DNA of 36,766 nucleotides from Bacteroidales bacterium (GCA_007135095.1 SLJO01000214.1:1-36766); one strand, 5' to 3'. Positions 1 through 9,614 are shown, counted from the stretch's first letter. Notes: generated by a model not told the origin, from the sequence alone. A program made the numbers and translations.

Positions 1-10
1 TTTAAAAAAT

Positions 11-18
11 TATCTTTG
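11..18 (+). promoter_or_regulatory. Bacteroidota -7 promoter element upstream of the DoxX/DUF362 gene
   Basis: TATCTTTG is an exact match to the Bacteroidota -7 consensus TAnnTTTG, about 100 nt upstream of the ATG at 120. The matching -33 TTG would lie before the window start, so only half of the promoter can be seen. Confidence 0.45.
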
Positions 19-119
19 TCACATTTCAAGATATATGGAATTATTAATGCGTTATTGAAATTTGACAATTATGATGAACCTCTTTGCAACAATTATTGGA
101 AGTTTTAAAAGCCGAAATC

Positions 120-2123
120 ATGAAAATTAGCACAAGCAAGCCCGTGGTAAAAATACTCTTAACCATCCTGAGGATGGCGGTGGGATGGTATCTCCTTTAT
201 GAAGGGATGACAAAGGTTTTCAATCCCGACTGGACCTCGTTTAATTATCTATCCAATACATCAGGATTCCTCTCCGGGTTTTATCACGCAATCGCTGCCA
301 ATCCCGTAATACTAAGAATGGTCGACCTGATGAATGCCTGGGGCCTTGTTCTTATAGGGCTTGGACTTTTCGTGGGATTGTTTGTAAGGTTTGCCGCTGC
401 AGCCGGAACTATCCTGCTGGCACTCTACTATTTTGCCTACCCACCGTTCGGAGCTTCACTTTTCTTTTCGACTGAAGCGAGCATGTATATCGTTGACCGT
501 AATCTTATCAAGATCATGGTGCTGCTGTTTTTTGTATTCACCAGGGAGAAAGGCTATGGACTGGATTCGATTACCGGCCTCCTTATTAACCGGATCAGAA
601 ACCGGTATTCTCCATCCGGCAAAACATCTTCGCCTGAAATGTACAGATCACGACTGGATATTTTAAAGAACCTGGCTACCCTTCCTGTTCTTGGCGCGCT
701 CGGGCTCGGTGCTTACAGGGTCAAGGAACGCTACGGTATTGATGCTCTTTCCGGGGCTACAAATCCTGCAGCCTCCGTCAGAAGTTTTGGCTCAATACAG
801 GGACTTTCGGATCCTTCTGGTCATCCTGTCAACCAGCCTTTTGGGCAGGCGGTGGGCATTTTCCCCGGGCGGGTTGTATGGGCATGGGATAAATCTGCCA
901 CGAGAGCGGAATGTACCAACACATTAAAGGATGATGGACCTGATTTTTGGTTCCAGGATAAAAATACAGATCAGGCCCGTGTTTCTCAAATGATTTCACT
1001 GGGTATTCAACAACTTACGGGTAAATCTTCCGATAGGGAATCCTGGGATGAGATTTTCCGTCATTATAATAGAAAGAACGGGAAAGGGGATATTGGCTAT
1101 AAAACTGGTGAAAAGATATTCCTGAAGCTCAACTGCACGGCATCAGGTAGCGTTAACAGAAATACCATGGAAAGAAACTGGGAAGGCAGATGGATCGACA
1201 CATCTGAAACTTCTCCCCAGATCGTGCAGGCTGTTATCGGACAACTCGTCAACCATGCAGGTGTTCCCCAGGAGTTTATCTCCGTGGGCGATCCTCAGCG
1301 CAATATTTACCAGGATATGTACGAGAAATTATCTGCCGAATTTCCTGAAGTAAAATATCTTGGAAACAATATCTGGAACCAGGATTTGAAGATAATTGAA
1401 AATGGCCGGACTCCCCTGACAATTAGTGATAAGGCGGTGATAAATTATTCGGACAAGGGAACTGTCATGACTGATGTTATTTCGGATAATCTTTACGGGA
1501 TATTCGATGAAATGGAGTATATGCTAAATCTTCCCATGATGAAAGGGCATAATGGAAGCGGGATCTCGGCATTTCCCAAAAATCATTTCGGATCTCAGGC
1601 AAGGGGATTGTCGGCTGTACATCTTCATGGCGGTTTAATGTTCCTGGACCGGTTCGGTTACGGGAAATACAGGGTGACGGTTGATATAATGGGTTCGAAA
1701 TACCTGGGCAAAAAAAACCTGGTATATATACTCGATTCATTATGGCCGGGACCAGATTGGGGTGATGCTCCTGTAAAATTCGGGATGAGCCCGTTTAATG
1801 ATCATTGGGCTTCATCTATCTTTTTCTCATTTGACCCGGTTGCCATTGAATCAGTTGCATTTGACTTTCTTCGCACTGAATTGGATGGTACCAATAAATA
1901 CACGAACAAGGCTTTTCCAAATTACCCGGGTTGTGATGATTACCTGCAACAGGCAGCAAGTGAAGCAACATGGCCTGCCGGAATTATTTATTCTCCCAAT
2001 GGTGATGGGGAAAAAATGGCCAGCCTTGGGGTGCATGAGCATTGGAATAATCCGATTGACAAAAAATATACCAGGAATCTTGGAACAGGTAGCGGTATTG
2101 AGTTGATACCGATATTTGTTTGA
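120..2123 (+). CDS. DoxX-like membrane domain fused to a DUF362 domain protein
   Basis: This is a 667-residue protein of unknown reaction. The first ~170 residues hold about four hydrophobic helices (for example around ILRMAVGWYLLYEG and NAWGLVLIGLGLFVGLFV) arranged as in DoxX-like small membrane proteins. From about residue 260 to the end the protein resembles DUF362 proteins: a GEKIFLKLN strand, VNHAGVPQEFISVGD, a block around HLHGGLMFLDRFGYGKYR, and FSFDPVAIESVAFDFL near the end. I do not see the clustered cysteines of ferredoxin-fused DUF362 proteins. The ORF track starts at a TTG at 84; the ATG at 120 is preferred because it opens directly into the membrane region. The gene stands alone, with a promoter element upstream and a strong terminator about 170 nt after the stop. 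The family assignment is from sequence patterns remembered, not searched; the function is unknown. Confidence 0.75.
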   Translation: MKISTSKPVVKILLTILRMAVGWYLLYEGMTKVFNPDWTSFNYLSNTSGFLSGFYHAIAANPVILRMVDLMNAWGLVLIGLGLFVGLFVRFAAAAGTILLALYYFAYPPFGASLFFSTEASMYIVDRNLIKIMVLLFFVFTREKGYGLDSITGLLINRIRNRYSPSGKTSSPEMYRSRLDILKNLATLPVLGALGLGAYRVKERYGIDALSGATNPAASVRSFGSIQGLSDPSGHPVNQPFGQAVGIFPGRVVWAWDKSATRAECTNTLKDDGPDFWFQDKNTDQARVSQMISLGIQQLTGKSSDRESWDEIFRHYNRKNGKGDIGYKTGEKIFLKLNCTASGSVNRNTMERNWEGRWIDTSETSPQIVQAVIGQLVNHAGVPQEFISVGDPQRNIYQDMYEKLSAEFPEVKYLGNNIWNQDLKIIENGRTPLTISDKAVINYSDKGTVMTDVISDNLYGIFDEMEYMLNLPMMKGHNGSGISAFPKNHFGSQARGLSAVHLHGGLMFLDRFGYGKYRVTVDIMGSKYLGKKNLVYILDSLWPGPDWGDAPVKFGMSPFNDHWASSIFFSFDPVAIESVAFDFLRTELDGTNKYTNKAFPNYPGCDDYLQQAASEATWPAGIIYSPNGDGEKMASLGVHEHWNNPIDKKYTRNLGTGSGIELIPIFV

Positions 2124-2259
2124 TTGGTGATTCCCTTGCCAAAATAATTTATCAGGCAGCCTTTGGTCTCAAAATGGTATGCAGGACTATCCAGCACTTC
2201 CCATAACAAGGCAAAAGACTGCCCAATATTATTCAGGGTTACCTGGTTTTGTTTCCCGG

Positions 2260-2276
2260 TGCCGGAGTTTCCGGCA
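2260..2276. repeat. Short GC-rich palindrome TGCCGGA/TCCGGCA
   Basis: A 7-bp inverted repeat with a 3-nt centre lies between the DUF362 stop codon and its terminator. Similar CTGCC/GGCAG-type palindromes occur near 29356, 30748 and 34151, always between genes. Confidence 0.4.
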
Positions 2277-2292
2277 GGCAGACCAGAAAATT

Positions 2293-2330
2293 AACCACTT
2301 ACAGAGTTAAATTTGTGAGTGGTTTTTTTT
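2293..2330 (+). terminator. Intrinsic terminator after the DoxX/DUF362 gene
   Basis: AACCACT and AGTGGTT form a 7-bp stem that extends inward by three more pairs (one G-U) and is followed by an uninterrupted run of eight T. It lies about 170 nt after the stop. The rest of the 361-nt gap (2124-2493) holds only a small palindrome and the next gene's promoter. Confidence 0.8.
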
Positions 2331-2379
2331 GCATTCAATTGGCCCGGAAATATTGGAGGATAAAGGTTGCATAATTTTC

Positions 2380-2410
2380 TTGCCATCTATTTTACGATGT
2401 TTTGTGTTTG
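2380..2410 (+). promoter_or_regulatory. Probable promoter of the FGE/PL11-like gene
   Basis: TTG at 2380-2382, 20 nt, then TGTGTTTG at 2403-2410, one base from TAnnTTTG. The same G-for-A change at the second position appears in the proposed promoter of the PKD-protein gene. The 5' leader would be about 77 nt. Confidence 0.4.
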
Positions 2411-2493
2411 CGATATAAAAGCTGTAATTTGATGATATTCTAAATTCGGGCAAGATTTCTGACTTTGATAAAAATCTAAAAATAGTGATCAAT

Positions 2494-4944
2494 ATGAGAT
2501 ACATTATAATTTTTTTAATGCTGACTTCCTGGGTTTTATGTTTCGGCCAGCCCGTGAAAACAAATTCAGGAGCTTTGCAAGGCTTTGTTTTTGTAAGAGG
2601 CTTGCAGTATGAAACAAGTAATAATATAATCAATACAGGCGATTTCGAGATTCTTGATCATCCCGTTACCAATCTGGAGTACAAATACTTCATTGATGCT
2701 ACTGGTTATCGCGCCCCGTTACACTGGGAAAACGGCATAATCCCGCAAGGAAAAGAAGAGTACCCGGTCATTTTTGTCAACCGGGATGACACTGAGGCCT
2801 ATACCTCATGGCTAACCCAAACGACCGGCCGTGTTCACAGGGTTCCGACTACCGAGGAATTTGAACTGGCTTCCCGCGGGGGGGTAATGAACCAATACCG
2901 CTACTACTGGGGGGATGCCAAGGACTTGTTAACAAGAGGAGAAGTAAACTTCAATGAAAGCGGCAACCGTGGATATGACCAGTGGGAAACCTATTTGAGA
3001 CCGGCTCGATGGGGCATGCAGAACAGCATCGGCCTTTACCAGATGACAGGGAACATCTGGCAGATCACCAGCCAGAACCGAGACCCTGCAACAGCCAGCT
3101 GGCAGTATCGCACGGAAAAACTTCATGATTTGGAACGCATTGTCATGGGTGGCAGCTGGGCCAGCCCTGAGGAATTTCTTGATTGTGGAAGGACCTTTGG
3201 CCAGTCACCGGGCATGCGAACACCTGATCTGGGTATCCGCCTGGTACGCGAACCGGACAATGAAAAATGGAGCATCGAAAAGCGGAATATTGTTGCCGTC
3301 ACCCATTCTACCGGGAAAACAGGAATTAGCTGGGCATTGCTGGAAACAGACAGGAGTGAGGTACGGTTTAATATTTACCGGTTAACCGGGTCACATCGTT
3401 CACATAACGGGATCAGGCTCAATGAGGAACCGCTCTTTTTTACATCATATCTGGATGAACATGAGATCATCGACGGAACACGTTATCAGTACAGGGTCAT
3501 CGCAGTTGATCAAAACGGCTCGGAAGGCAACCCCTCCGAATGGGCTGCCATAACAGCGGGAGAAGAAGAATACCCGGTTGTTGCAAAATTCAAACCCATT
3601 TTCCAGGAGGGAGGCATGACACCTGTTTTCGGTGATATCGAGGGCTTCGGGAAACCCGGGTGCGTAATACGCCTTGACAACGGGAACAGGGAGATGTCAC
3701 AGGACCCGGGAATACCCGTCCGGCTTGAGGCTTTCTCATATACGGGCAGGTCTTTATGGCGCAAGGATATTGCATGGCATTCCAATATTTTCGGCAGTGC
3801 CAACAACTGCCCCTTCAATGTCTGGGACATGAACGGTAATGGGAGGGCCGAGGTGATAACCCTCCTGCAGAAGGGAGATGATAATTTTCTTGCGATACTT
3901 GACGGTAAATCGGGAAAAGTTCTTCACACAACTCCATGGGACGAAATGGCGACCGACCTGTCACGTTCTTCAACCCGCATACAGATGAGCATTGCCTATC
4001 TGGATGGGATAAACCCCTCGGTTATAACCATGACCGGAATTTACGAGAATGAGATTATTTCTGCTTACGATAACGAGCTTAATAAACTTTGGACTTACGA
4101 GAGTTTTATGGAAACAAGCGGGACAGGCGGTCATAAAATAGAGATTGCCGATGTTAATAATGACGGGAAGCATGAGATTATTTATGGAACAACCTGCCTC
4201 AATAGCGACGGAACCCTGCGATGGTCGATATTCCGGCAGCACCCTGACATCATTTCCGTTTACAACCATATTCCCGAACGTCCGGGACTGGAGGTTCTTT
4301 TTATCATAGAATCGTTTATGCATGCAGGCATATACATGGTTGACGCCGATACAGGGGAGGTTATCTGGAAAAATAACCGGGAAGAAGATCCACAGTGGTC
4401 ACACGGACATGCAGGCTGGACTTCCAATATCTGGAATGGCCACCCCGGGAGTGAGAGCGTTACCAACCGCCAGGGACATGGTGACAGGAATTTTCTGGTT
4501 TTTAATGCAGATGGAGAAAGGCTGACCGGGAATTTTCCCGCCGGGATCACTCCCATTGAATGGGACGGCGATAATACCCGGGAGCTCCTGGCACAAAACG
4601 GCAGAGTAATAGGCAAGTTCAACGGAACTGAGATAGTGCCTGTTCCCGGGGAAATGCCAAATCCCGTGCCTGGTTCCTCCCTTATCATGGTAGCCGATCT
4701 TTACGGTGATTTCCGCGGAGAGATGGTTATCAGCGCCACTGATACCGACGGCCGGCCCGCTATAATGATAGTTACAGCAGCCAGCCCTATAGAAAAGCGG
4801 TTTCTTGCACCAACCTGGAAACTTGAATATAACTTGTGGATTGCGCGCAACAGGGGCGGGGGTTATGGCTCGGTGCATGAATATGAGCTCAGGGAGGCCG
4901 GGGCTGATTCTGAATTTAACGAACAAAAAATTAGTAGCAACTAA
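2494..4944 (+). CDS. Secreted FGE-like domain fused to a rhamnogalacturonan lyase (PL11)-like module
   Basis: This 816-residue exported protein has a signal peptide (MRYIIIFLML to about residue 20). Residues ~45-250 look like the formylglycine-generating-enzyme fold: HPVTNLEYKYFID, a RVPTTEEFELASRGG block, GLYQMTGNIWQ, and MGGSW ending in GIRLV. The two active-site cysteines of true FGE, expected just after GGSW, are absent, so catalysis as an FGE is unlikely. Residues ~265-350 form an FN3-like domain (ISWALLETD, FNIYR, YQYRVIAVD). From ~355 to 800 follows a propeller with WDMNGNGRAEV, ADVNNDGKHEI and ERPGLEVL, as in PL11 rhamnogalacturonan lyases. The ORF track begins at GTG 2485; the ATG at 2494 is preferred. 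The fusion is unusual. Lyase activity on pectic rhamnogalacturonan is possible but unproven; the FGE-like part may be a lectin-like binding domain. Confidence 0.75.
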   Translation: MRYIIIFLMLTSWVLCFGQPVKTNSGALQGFVFVRGLQYETSNNIINTGDFEILDHPVTNLEYKYFIDATGYRAPLHWENGIIPQGKEEYPVIFVNRDDTEAYTSWLTQTTGRVHRVPTTEEFELASRGGVMNQYRYYWGDAKDLLTRGEVNFNESGNRGYDQWETYLRPARWGMQNSIGLYQMTGNIWQITSQNRDPATASWQYRTEKLHDLERIVMGGSWASPEEFLDCGRTFGQSPGMRTPDLGIRLVREPDNEKWSIEKRNIVAVTHSTGKTGISWALLETDRSEVRFNIYRLTGSHRSHNGIRLNEEPLFFTSYLDEHEIIDGTRYQYRVIAVDQNGSEGNPSEWAAITAGEEEYPVVAKFKPIFQEGGMTPVFGDIEGFGKPGCVIRLDNGNREMSQDPGIPVRLEAFSYTGRSLWRKDIAWHSNIFGSANNCPFNVWDMNGNGRAEVITLLQKGDDNFLAILDGKSGKVLHTTPWDEMATDLSRSSTRIQMSIAYLDGINPSVITMTGIYENEIISAYDNELNKLWTYESFMETSGTGGHKIEIADVNNDGKHEIIYGTTCLNSDGTLRWSIFRQHPDIISVYNHIPERPGLEVLFIIESFMHAGIYMVDADTGEVIWKNNREEDPQWSHGHAGWTSNIWNGHPGSESVTNRQGHGDRNFLVFNADGERLTGNFPAGITPIEWDGDNTRELLAQNGRVIGKFNGTEIVPVPGEMPNPVPGSSLIMVADLYGDFRGEMVISATDTDGRPAIMIVTAASPIEKRFLAPTWKLEYNLWIARNRGGGYGSVHEYELREAGADSEFNEQKISSN

Positions 4945-4954
4945 TCAATTTAGA

Positions 4955-4991
4955 CGGCAGTTAATAAATCAGGTTTCCCGCTGAACTGCCG
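4955..4991. terminator. Possible shared terminator hairpin between convergent genes
   Basis: CGGCAGTT and AACTGCCG form an 8-bp inverted repeat with a 21-nt loop in the 97-nt gap between two convergent genes. There is no clear T run on either side, so its role as a terminator is uncertain. Confidence 0.35.
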
Positions 4992-5041
4992 CACCCAGAG
5001 ATGCAATCAATTAAAAATAAACCGGTTTCGGTTATATTTTC

Positions 5042-6169
5042 TTATCTCATGATCATTCTGAAATAATAAAGATCCGCCTGCTCGGTCCCCTCCATAACTG
5101 CACGCTCGGTGAATACAACAAGGTATTCATCTTCACCTATCGGGGCTATAGTAGGATAACCATAAAGATTCTGGTTCAAAGGGCGGTCACCATCGAAATC
5201 AAGCATGGCCCACGGGCGTCGCAGTTCATGCTGCAATGTCCAGCCATTTGGGTTGCCGAACACCTCATCAGGTCGTGCGGTGTAGATAAACAGGCTGTTT
5301 TGTTCGTCGCCGCGTGAATAGCGATCGCTGTTCAAGGCTATAAGCAGGTCGCGCTTACTGTCATAAATAAGCTGCGGTGCACATCCCCAGTGCAACTTAG
5401 GGGGAATGTTGGTCCTTGCCGGTTCGGTCCACGTCTTTCCGTTATCGAGGCTTTCCACCTGCAACAAGGGAAAACCATGCTGCCTTTCATCATCCCTGAT
5501 CAGGGCAATTATCCTGTTGTTGCCGCACCATGCTCCTGCTATCTCAGTCAATTCGACATCATTGTTTTCGGCAACAATATTACCCTTTACCCAGTTCGTG
5601 CCATCACTGCTGTACAGTATACCGTTACGATGCCTTGCATATTGCATAATGCAGTATTCACCGGCATCCGGGTTGTAAAACATTTGCCCTGTACCCTGTA
5701 TTCCAAAAAAGGCATCAGAAGTCTGCAGATCCGACCATGATTCCCCGCTATCATCACTGTAGATAAAATATTGCCCTTCAGTAACACGGCCATCGGGCAT
5801 GTATCTTCTGAAAAAGGTTACGATCCTGCCCTCTTCAGTGATGCCGCCATGGATGTTGCGGTCGTCATATTGATGACTATTATAGACTGTTTCGACTTCG
5901 CTCCATTCATCCTTCGACGGATTGTAATATATTTGCGCGATATAGCCATCAGGTCCGACATGACTGCCTTCCATACCAGGATCAAACCTGAAGATAAGAA
6001 TTATCCGGCCATCGTCAACCGATGCAAGAAAGCCTTCGCTTAGATGATCATCAACAAACATGACCGGCCTGACGGGAGATACATATAAGATACCCTCCCC
6101 GGCATGGCGATTGGTGCAGGATACAATTGACAGACACAATGCCAGTAAAGTCAAAAATGTGTTTTTCAT
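5042..6169 (-). CDS. Sialidase-like (BNR repeat) exo-glycosidase lipoprotein
   Basis: This 375-residue lipoprotein starts MKNTFLTLLALCLSIVSC, with the lipobox cysteine at residue 18. It has the six-bladed propeller pattern of sialidase-superfamily enzymes: Asp-box motifs (SxDxGxxW) appear as SDDSGESW and SLDNGKTW, with a degenerate SSDGTNW between them. An early FRFDPG and late arginines are compatible with an exo-acting glycosidase. The superfamily includes sialidases and other exo-hydrolases, so the substrate cannot be fixed from sequence. It converges with the FGE/PL11-like gene and diverges from the membrane regulator at 6463. The 293-nt divergent spacer holds a perfect 7-bp inverted repeat 53 nt upstream of this start. 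Confidence 0.75.
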   Translation of the reverse strand: MKNTFLTLLALCLSIVSCTNRHAGEGILYVSPVRPVMFVDDHLSEGFLASVDDGRIILIFRFDPGMEGSHVGPDGYIAQIYYNPSKDEWSEVETVYNSHQYDDRNIHGGITEEGRIVTFFRRYMPDGRVTEGQYFIYSDDSGESWSDLQTSDAFFGIQGTGQMFYNPDAGEYCIMQYARHRNGILYSSDGTNWVKGNIVAENNDVELTEIAGAWCGNNRIIALIRDDERQHGFPLLQVESLDNGKTWTEPARTNIPPKLHWGCAPQLIYDSKRDLLIALNSDRYSRGDEQNSLFIYTARPDEVFGNPNGWTLQHELRRPWAMLDFDGDRPLNQNLYGYPTIAPIGEDEYLVVFTERAVMEGTEQADLYYFRMIMR

Positions 6170-6221
6170 TTGTTTGTAATTTTTTATTCTGACAGTTACA
6201 AAAAAGATACAATGTAATCAT

Positions 6222-6240
6222 TTGGATAAGAAATATCCAA
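6222..6240. promoter_or_regulatory. Inverted repeat TTGGATA-N5-TATCCAA, possible operator
   Basis: A perfect 7-bp dyad with a 5-nt centre lies in the divergent spacer between the sialidase-like gene and the LuxR-type regulator, 53 nt upstream of the sialidase start. It could be an operator or an RNA hairpin in the leader. I see no good TAnnTTTG promoter for either gene in this spacer. Confidence 0.3.
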
Positions 6241-6462
6241 TCCTCCTGTCTCTTTTCACACTTTAGCGGCTTCGATAAATACCCTCTGACAATATTGTGA
6301 CAGCACCTGAAATTAGACAAAATCTCATTCTTTTTTCAATTTGGCAGAGTAGAATTAATATGATACCTTAATTTTCATTAATTTTAACTTAAGTCTTAAA
6401 TTAAAATGATGAAATTTACCTGTGATTTTACATTCATTGTTGGTTGCACAAAATTCTAATTA

Positions 6463-9384
6463 ATGAGATTAGTTTTTCATAAACATTTATTCGTTTTTTT
6501 GCTGATTCTGAATGCATTAAATTCTTCTTCGCAGGTAAAAAGCATAGGGTTGCCATCCATTGTAAACCATTTCAGAAGTGAGTACAGGGCAGGTACGCAG
6601 AACTGGAGTATTACTCAAAGTAAGAGCGGGTTCATTTACCTGGGTAACAATGACGGAATTCTGGAATATGACGGTACAAACTGGACAAATTATCCTGTTC
6701 CAAACTCATCAGTTGTAAGGTCTGTTCTGGCTGTTGGTGATACAATTTACTCCGGAGCTTTTGAGGAAATCGGTTTTCTTGCCCCTGATACTGAAGGTAA
6801 GCTCACCTATTCTTCACTGAACCATCTTATACCATCTATCTATACTGGTTTTGATGAGATTTGGAATATTTACGCAAGCCAGGGTAAAATAGTTTTTCAA
6901 TCCTATAACTATCTATTTATCCTGTCAGAAGGAGAAGTAAAGGTTATCGAACCATTAACCAGATTCAGCATGCTTCATTTGGTCAATGATCACTTTTATA
7001 TTGTTGACACAGATCACGGTTTGATGTTGCTGGAAAATGACAGTTTGCATCTTGTCAGCAATCACCCTGTATTTTTCCGGAATGAGATAAGAAACATTTT
7101 AACCCTGGATAACGGAGATCTGTTAATAGGCACTTCTAATGAAGGGTTATTCCTGTTCAATAAAGCAAGTAGCAGGATCACACCATGGGATACTGATGTG
7201 AACAAGCCCATAAAAGATTATAACCTCTATTCAGCACTGATGCTTTCCAATGGCGATCTTGCTTTTGGATCAGTTGGCAATGGTGTTTTTTTAAGCGATC
7301 AGGACGGGCAGGTCCTTCAGCATTTAAATCGCTATAAAGGGTTGCAAAACAACACTATACTCAGCCTTCACGAAGACAGGAGGAATAATCTCTGGCTTGG
7401 ACTTGATAACGGAATCGATTATCTTGAAATTAGTTCACCACTGTCATTTCTGAATTACAATTTTAACATTGAGAGTGCATATACCTCATTGATCCATAAT
7501 GGTGTTCTGTATGTTGGAACTAACCAGGGATTATACGCCAGGGAGTTTAGCGGGATTAATAATATCTTCCCTGATGCCAAAGGATTTGAGCTGATAAAAG
7601 GCACAGAAGGACAGGTCTGGTCACTTGAGGTTATCGATAATACCCTGTTTTGTGGTCATAATTTCGGATGTTTTGTAATTGAAGGGTTTGCAGCCAGGCA
7701 AGTATCCGATATCAGGGGGTTCTGGTCTTTTTTAATGCCTCCGGGAAGCAGTGAAACGATTCTGGCGGGCATCTATTCTGGTCTGGTCAGTCTGGTCAAG
7801 GACAACGGTCAGTGGGTATTTTATGATGAAGTTAAGGGTTTCCCCGAGTCCGCCAGGAGTATGTATATGGAAAATGAAAGCAACCTGTGGATTTCTCATG
7901 GATACAAGGGCTTGTTTAAACTTACCCTGAACAGTTCGCTAGACTCTGTAATTCATACTCAACTTTTCAGATCAGAATCAGGACTGCCCGAACAGTTTCC
8001 TTACAACATTCAGATTATTAATTCCGAGATGTATATTACTACTCAAGCAGGAATATTTAGTTATGATCACACGCGCAACTCATTCAGTAAACCCGGTAAA
8101 ATTATCCAAATTTTTAAGGACAAGGGTTTTATAGACAAGATACATCAGGACAAAGCCGGGAATCTCTGGTACTTTACCAACGATTATCTGGGAGTAATGC
8201 GATTGCTTGAAGATGGTAAATATATCGATATTGTGGCACCATTTTCAGCTATCAATCAAGTGCTTATTCCAGCCTTTCAAAATATATACATTCATGATTC
8301 AGACAATGTATTTATTGGATCACAAGAGGGACTGATTCATTATGACCCCAATATCATTAAAGATTACAATAGTGCTGAGGAGGTTTTTATTAAAGAAGCA
8401 ACTTTTTTTGATAAAAATAACGAGGCAATCTCCTGGTTTGCCGGAAACCTTGTGAATATCACCAATCACGAAACCAGGATAATTCCATATTCATGGAATT
8501 CTGTTATGCTCAGGTTTACCACTCCTGCATTTGAGAGCCCTGAAAAGATTCATTTCTCCTATCGTCTTATTGGCTATGATTTAAACTGGTCGCCGTGGAA
8601 CCGGGTAAACTTTAAAGAATACACTAACTTAAAAGAAGGTGACTATACTTTTCAGATTAAGGCAGTTAATGCTTTTAATGCAGAAAGCGAGATAAAAAGT
8701 TTTCATTTTACAGTTAGACCTCCTGTTTTTCGTTCACGGGTTGCTTATATTTTTTATTCCCTTATATTGGGGTTAATCATAACCGGTAACTTCTATTATA
8801 TCAGGAAAGGAATTTTTAAAACCAGAATGCGTGAAAAATTAAAACACGAAAAAAGACTCGCCCACCGGGAAAAACTCTTCAGGGAACAAACAACTCTGAG
8901 TGAAAAGGAAATTATCAATTTACGCAATGAAAGTCTCAGGAGCGAAATGAAGTATAAGAATAAAGAATTGGCAAATGCAACCCTGCACCTGATACAGAAA
9001 AACAAAACACTTAGTTACCTGAAGGAGGATCTTAATAAACTTCTTAAATCCAATCCTGCAAACATCACGGAAAAGGACAACATAAACAATCTTGTAAAAA
9101 AAATAGACAGAGACCTGCGTAACGAAAAAAACTGGATGGTGTTCAATAATTATTTTGATGAGGTGCATCAGGATTTTATTACCAGACTCAAAAGCCAGTA
9201 TAATGATCTCACACCCAAAGAACTGCGCTTATGCGCATACCTCAGGATGAATATTTCCACAAAGGAAATTGCACCACTCATGAATATCTCCGTCCGGGGA
9301 GTGGAAATAAGCCGATACCGGCTTCGGAAAAAACTTCTACTCGATCATAATATCAATCTCACAGAATTTATTATGAATTTTTAG
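6463..9384 (+). CDS. Membrane-spanning Reg_prop/Y_Y_Y regulator with LuxR-type HTH
   Basis: This 973-residue protein is a one-component, envelope-spanning sensor and probable transcription factor. A signal peptide (MRLVFHKHLFVFLLILNA) leads into ~650 residues of propeller repeats (NLWLGLDNGIDYL, NLWISHGYKG, LYVGTNQGLYA). A Y_Y_Y domain follows at ~675-755 (YRLIGYDLNWSPW, YTFQIKAVNAF), then one membrane helix at ~758-780, a basic coiled coil, and a C-terminal LuxR/GerE-like HTH at ~916-973 (LTPKELRLCAYL, STKEIAPLMNISVRGVEISR). There is no histidine kinase or receiver domain, unlike the classic hybrid two-component systems. It lies 230 nt upstream of, and in line with, the beta-glucan locus, so it probably senses released oligosaccharides and activates that locus. 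The ATG at 6463 is the first in frame. Confidence 0.85.
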   Translation: MRLVFHKHLFVFLLILNALNSSSQVKSIGLPSIVNHFRSEYRAGTQNWSITQSKSGFIYLGNNDGILEYDGTNWTNYPVPNSSVVRSVLAVGDTIYSGAFEEIGFLAPDTEGKLTYSSLNHLIPSIYTGFDEIWNIYASQGKIVFQSYNYLFILSEGEVKVIEPLTRFSMLHLVNDHFYIVDTDHGLMLLENDSLHLVSNHPVFFRNEIRNILTLDNGDLLIGTSNEGLFLFNKASSRITPWDTDVNKPIKDYNLYSALMLSNGDLAFGSVGNGVFLSDQDGQVLQHLNRYKGLQNNTILSLHEDRRNNLWLGLDNGIDYLEISSPLSFLNYNFNIESAYTSLIHNGVLYVGTNQGLYAREFSGINNIFPDAKGFELIKGTEGQVWSLEVIDNTLFCGHNFGCFVIEGFAARQVSDIRGFWSFLMPPGSSETILAGIYSGLVSLVKDNGQWVFYDEVKGFPESARSMYMENESNLWISHGYKGLFKLTLNSSLDSVIHTQLFRSESGLPEQFPYNIQIINSEMYITTQAGIFSYDHTRNSFSKPGKIIQIFKDKGFIDKIHQDKAGNLWYFTNDYLGVMRLLEDGKYIDIVAPFSAINQVLIPAFQNIYIHDSDNVFIGSQEGLIHYDPNIIKDYNSAEEVFIKEATFFDKNNEAISWFAGNLVNITNHETRIIPYSWNSVMLRFTTPAFESPEKIHFSYRLIGYDLNWSPWNRVNFKEYTNLKEGDYTFQIKAVNAFNAESEIKSFHFTVRPPVFRSRVAYIFYSLILGLIITGNFYYIRKGIFKTRMREKLKHEKRLAHREKLFREQTTLSEKEIINLRNESLRSEMKYKNKELANATLHLIQKNKTLSYLKEDLNKLLKSNPANITEKDNINNLVKKIDRDLRNEKNWMVFNNYFDEVHQDFITRLKSQYNDLTPKELRLCAYLRMNISTKEIAPLMNISVRGVEISRYRLRKKLLLDHNINLTEFIMNF

Positions 9385-9413
9385 CAATAACAAAAATATC
9401 AATTTCGTTATTG
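9385..9413 (+). terminator. Weak hairpin just after the regulator stop codon
   Basis: CAATAAC and GTTATTG form a 7-bp AT-rich stem immediately after the TAG, with no T run behind it. At best it is a weak terminator or a 3'-end stabiliser. Confidence 0.3.
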
Positions 9414-9509
9414 TGAAACTGGTCCTCCCCATTTTATTATAATTATACATAAGTATATCAGGCTTTTAGCTTTTTATTTGATGCATCTATGATGTAGTGA
9501 TTTTCCCCT

Positions 9510-9540
9510 TTGTAGTGCAGTTGATGTGTGCCTGAATTTG
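9510..9540 (+). promoter_or_regulatory. Probable promoter of the beta-glucan utilisation operon
   Basis: TTG at 9510-9512, a 20-nt spacer, then TGAATTTG at 9533-9540, one mismatch from TAnnTTTG. Transcription would start near 9547, giving a leader of about 68 nt before the ATG at 9615. The upstream ~125 nt is the likely binding region of the LuxR-type regulator, but I cannot pick out its site. Confidence 0.45.
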
Positions 9541-9614
9541 GAGTTTGGTTCTTTAGCAGGTTAAATTGTGGTAAAAATTACTAACTATTTATTATTAACT
9601 AAAAAAGCTATACT

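Noticed and set aside
2494-3240. True formylglycine-generating enzyme for sulfatases
   Set aside because: The two catalytic cysteines after GGSW are missing and no sulfatase gene is in the window.
6463-9384. Hybrid two-component system of the usual Bacteroidota type
   Set aside because: No HisKA, HATPase or receiver motifs are present between the membrane helix and the HTH.
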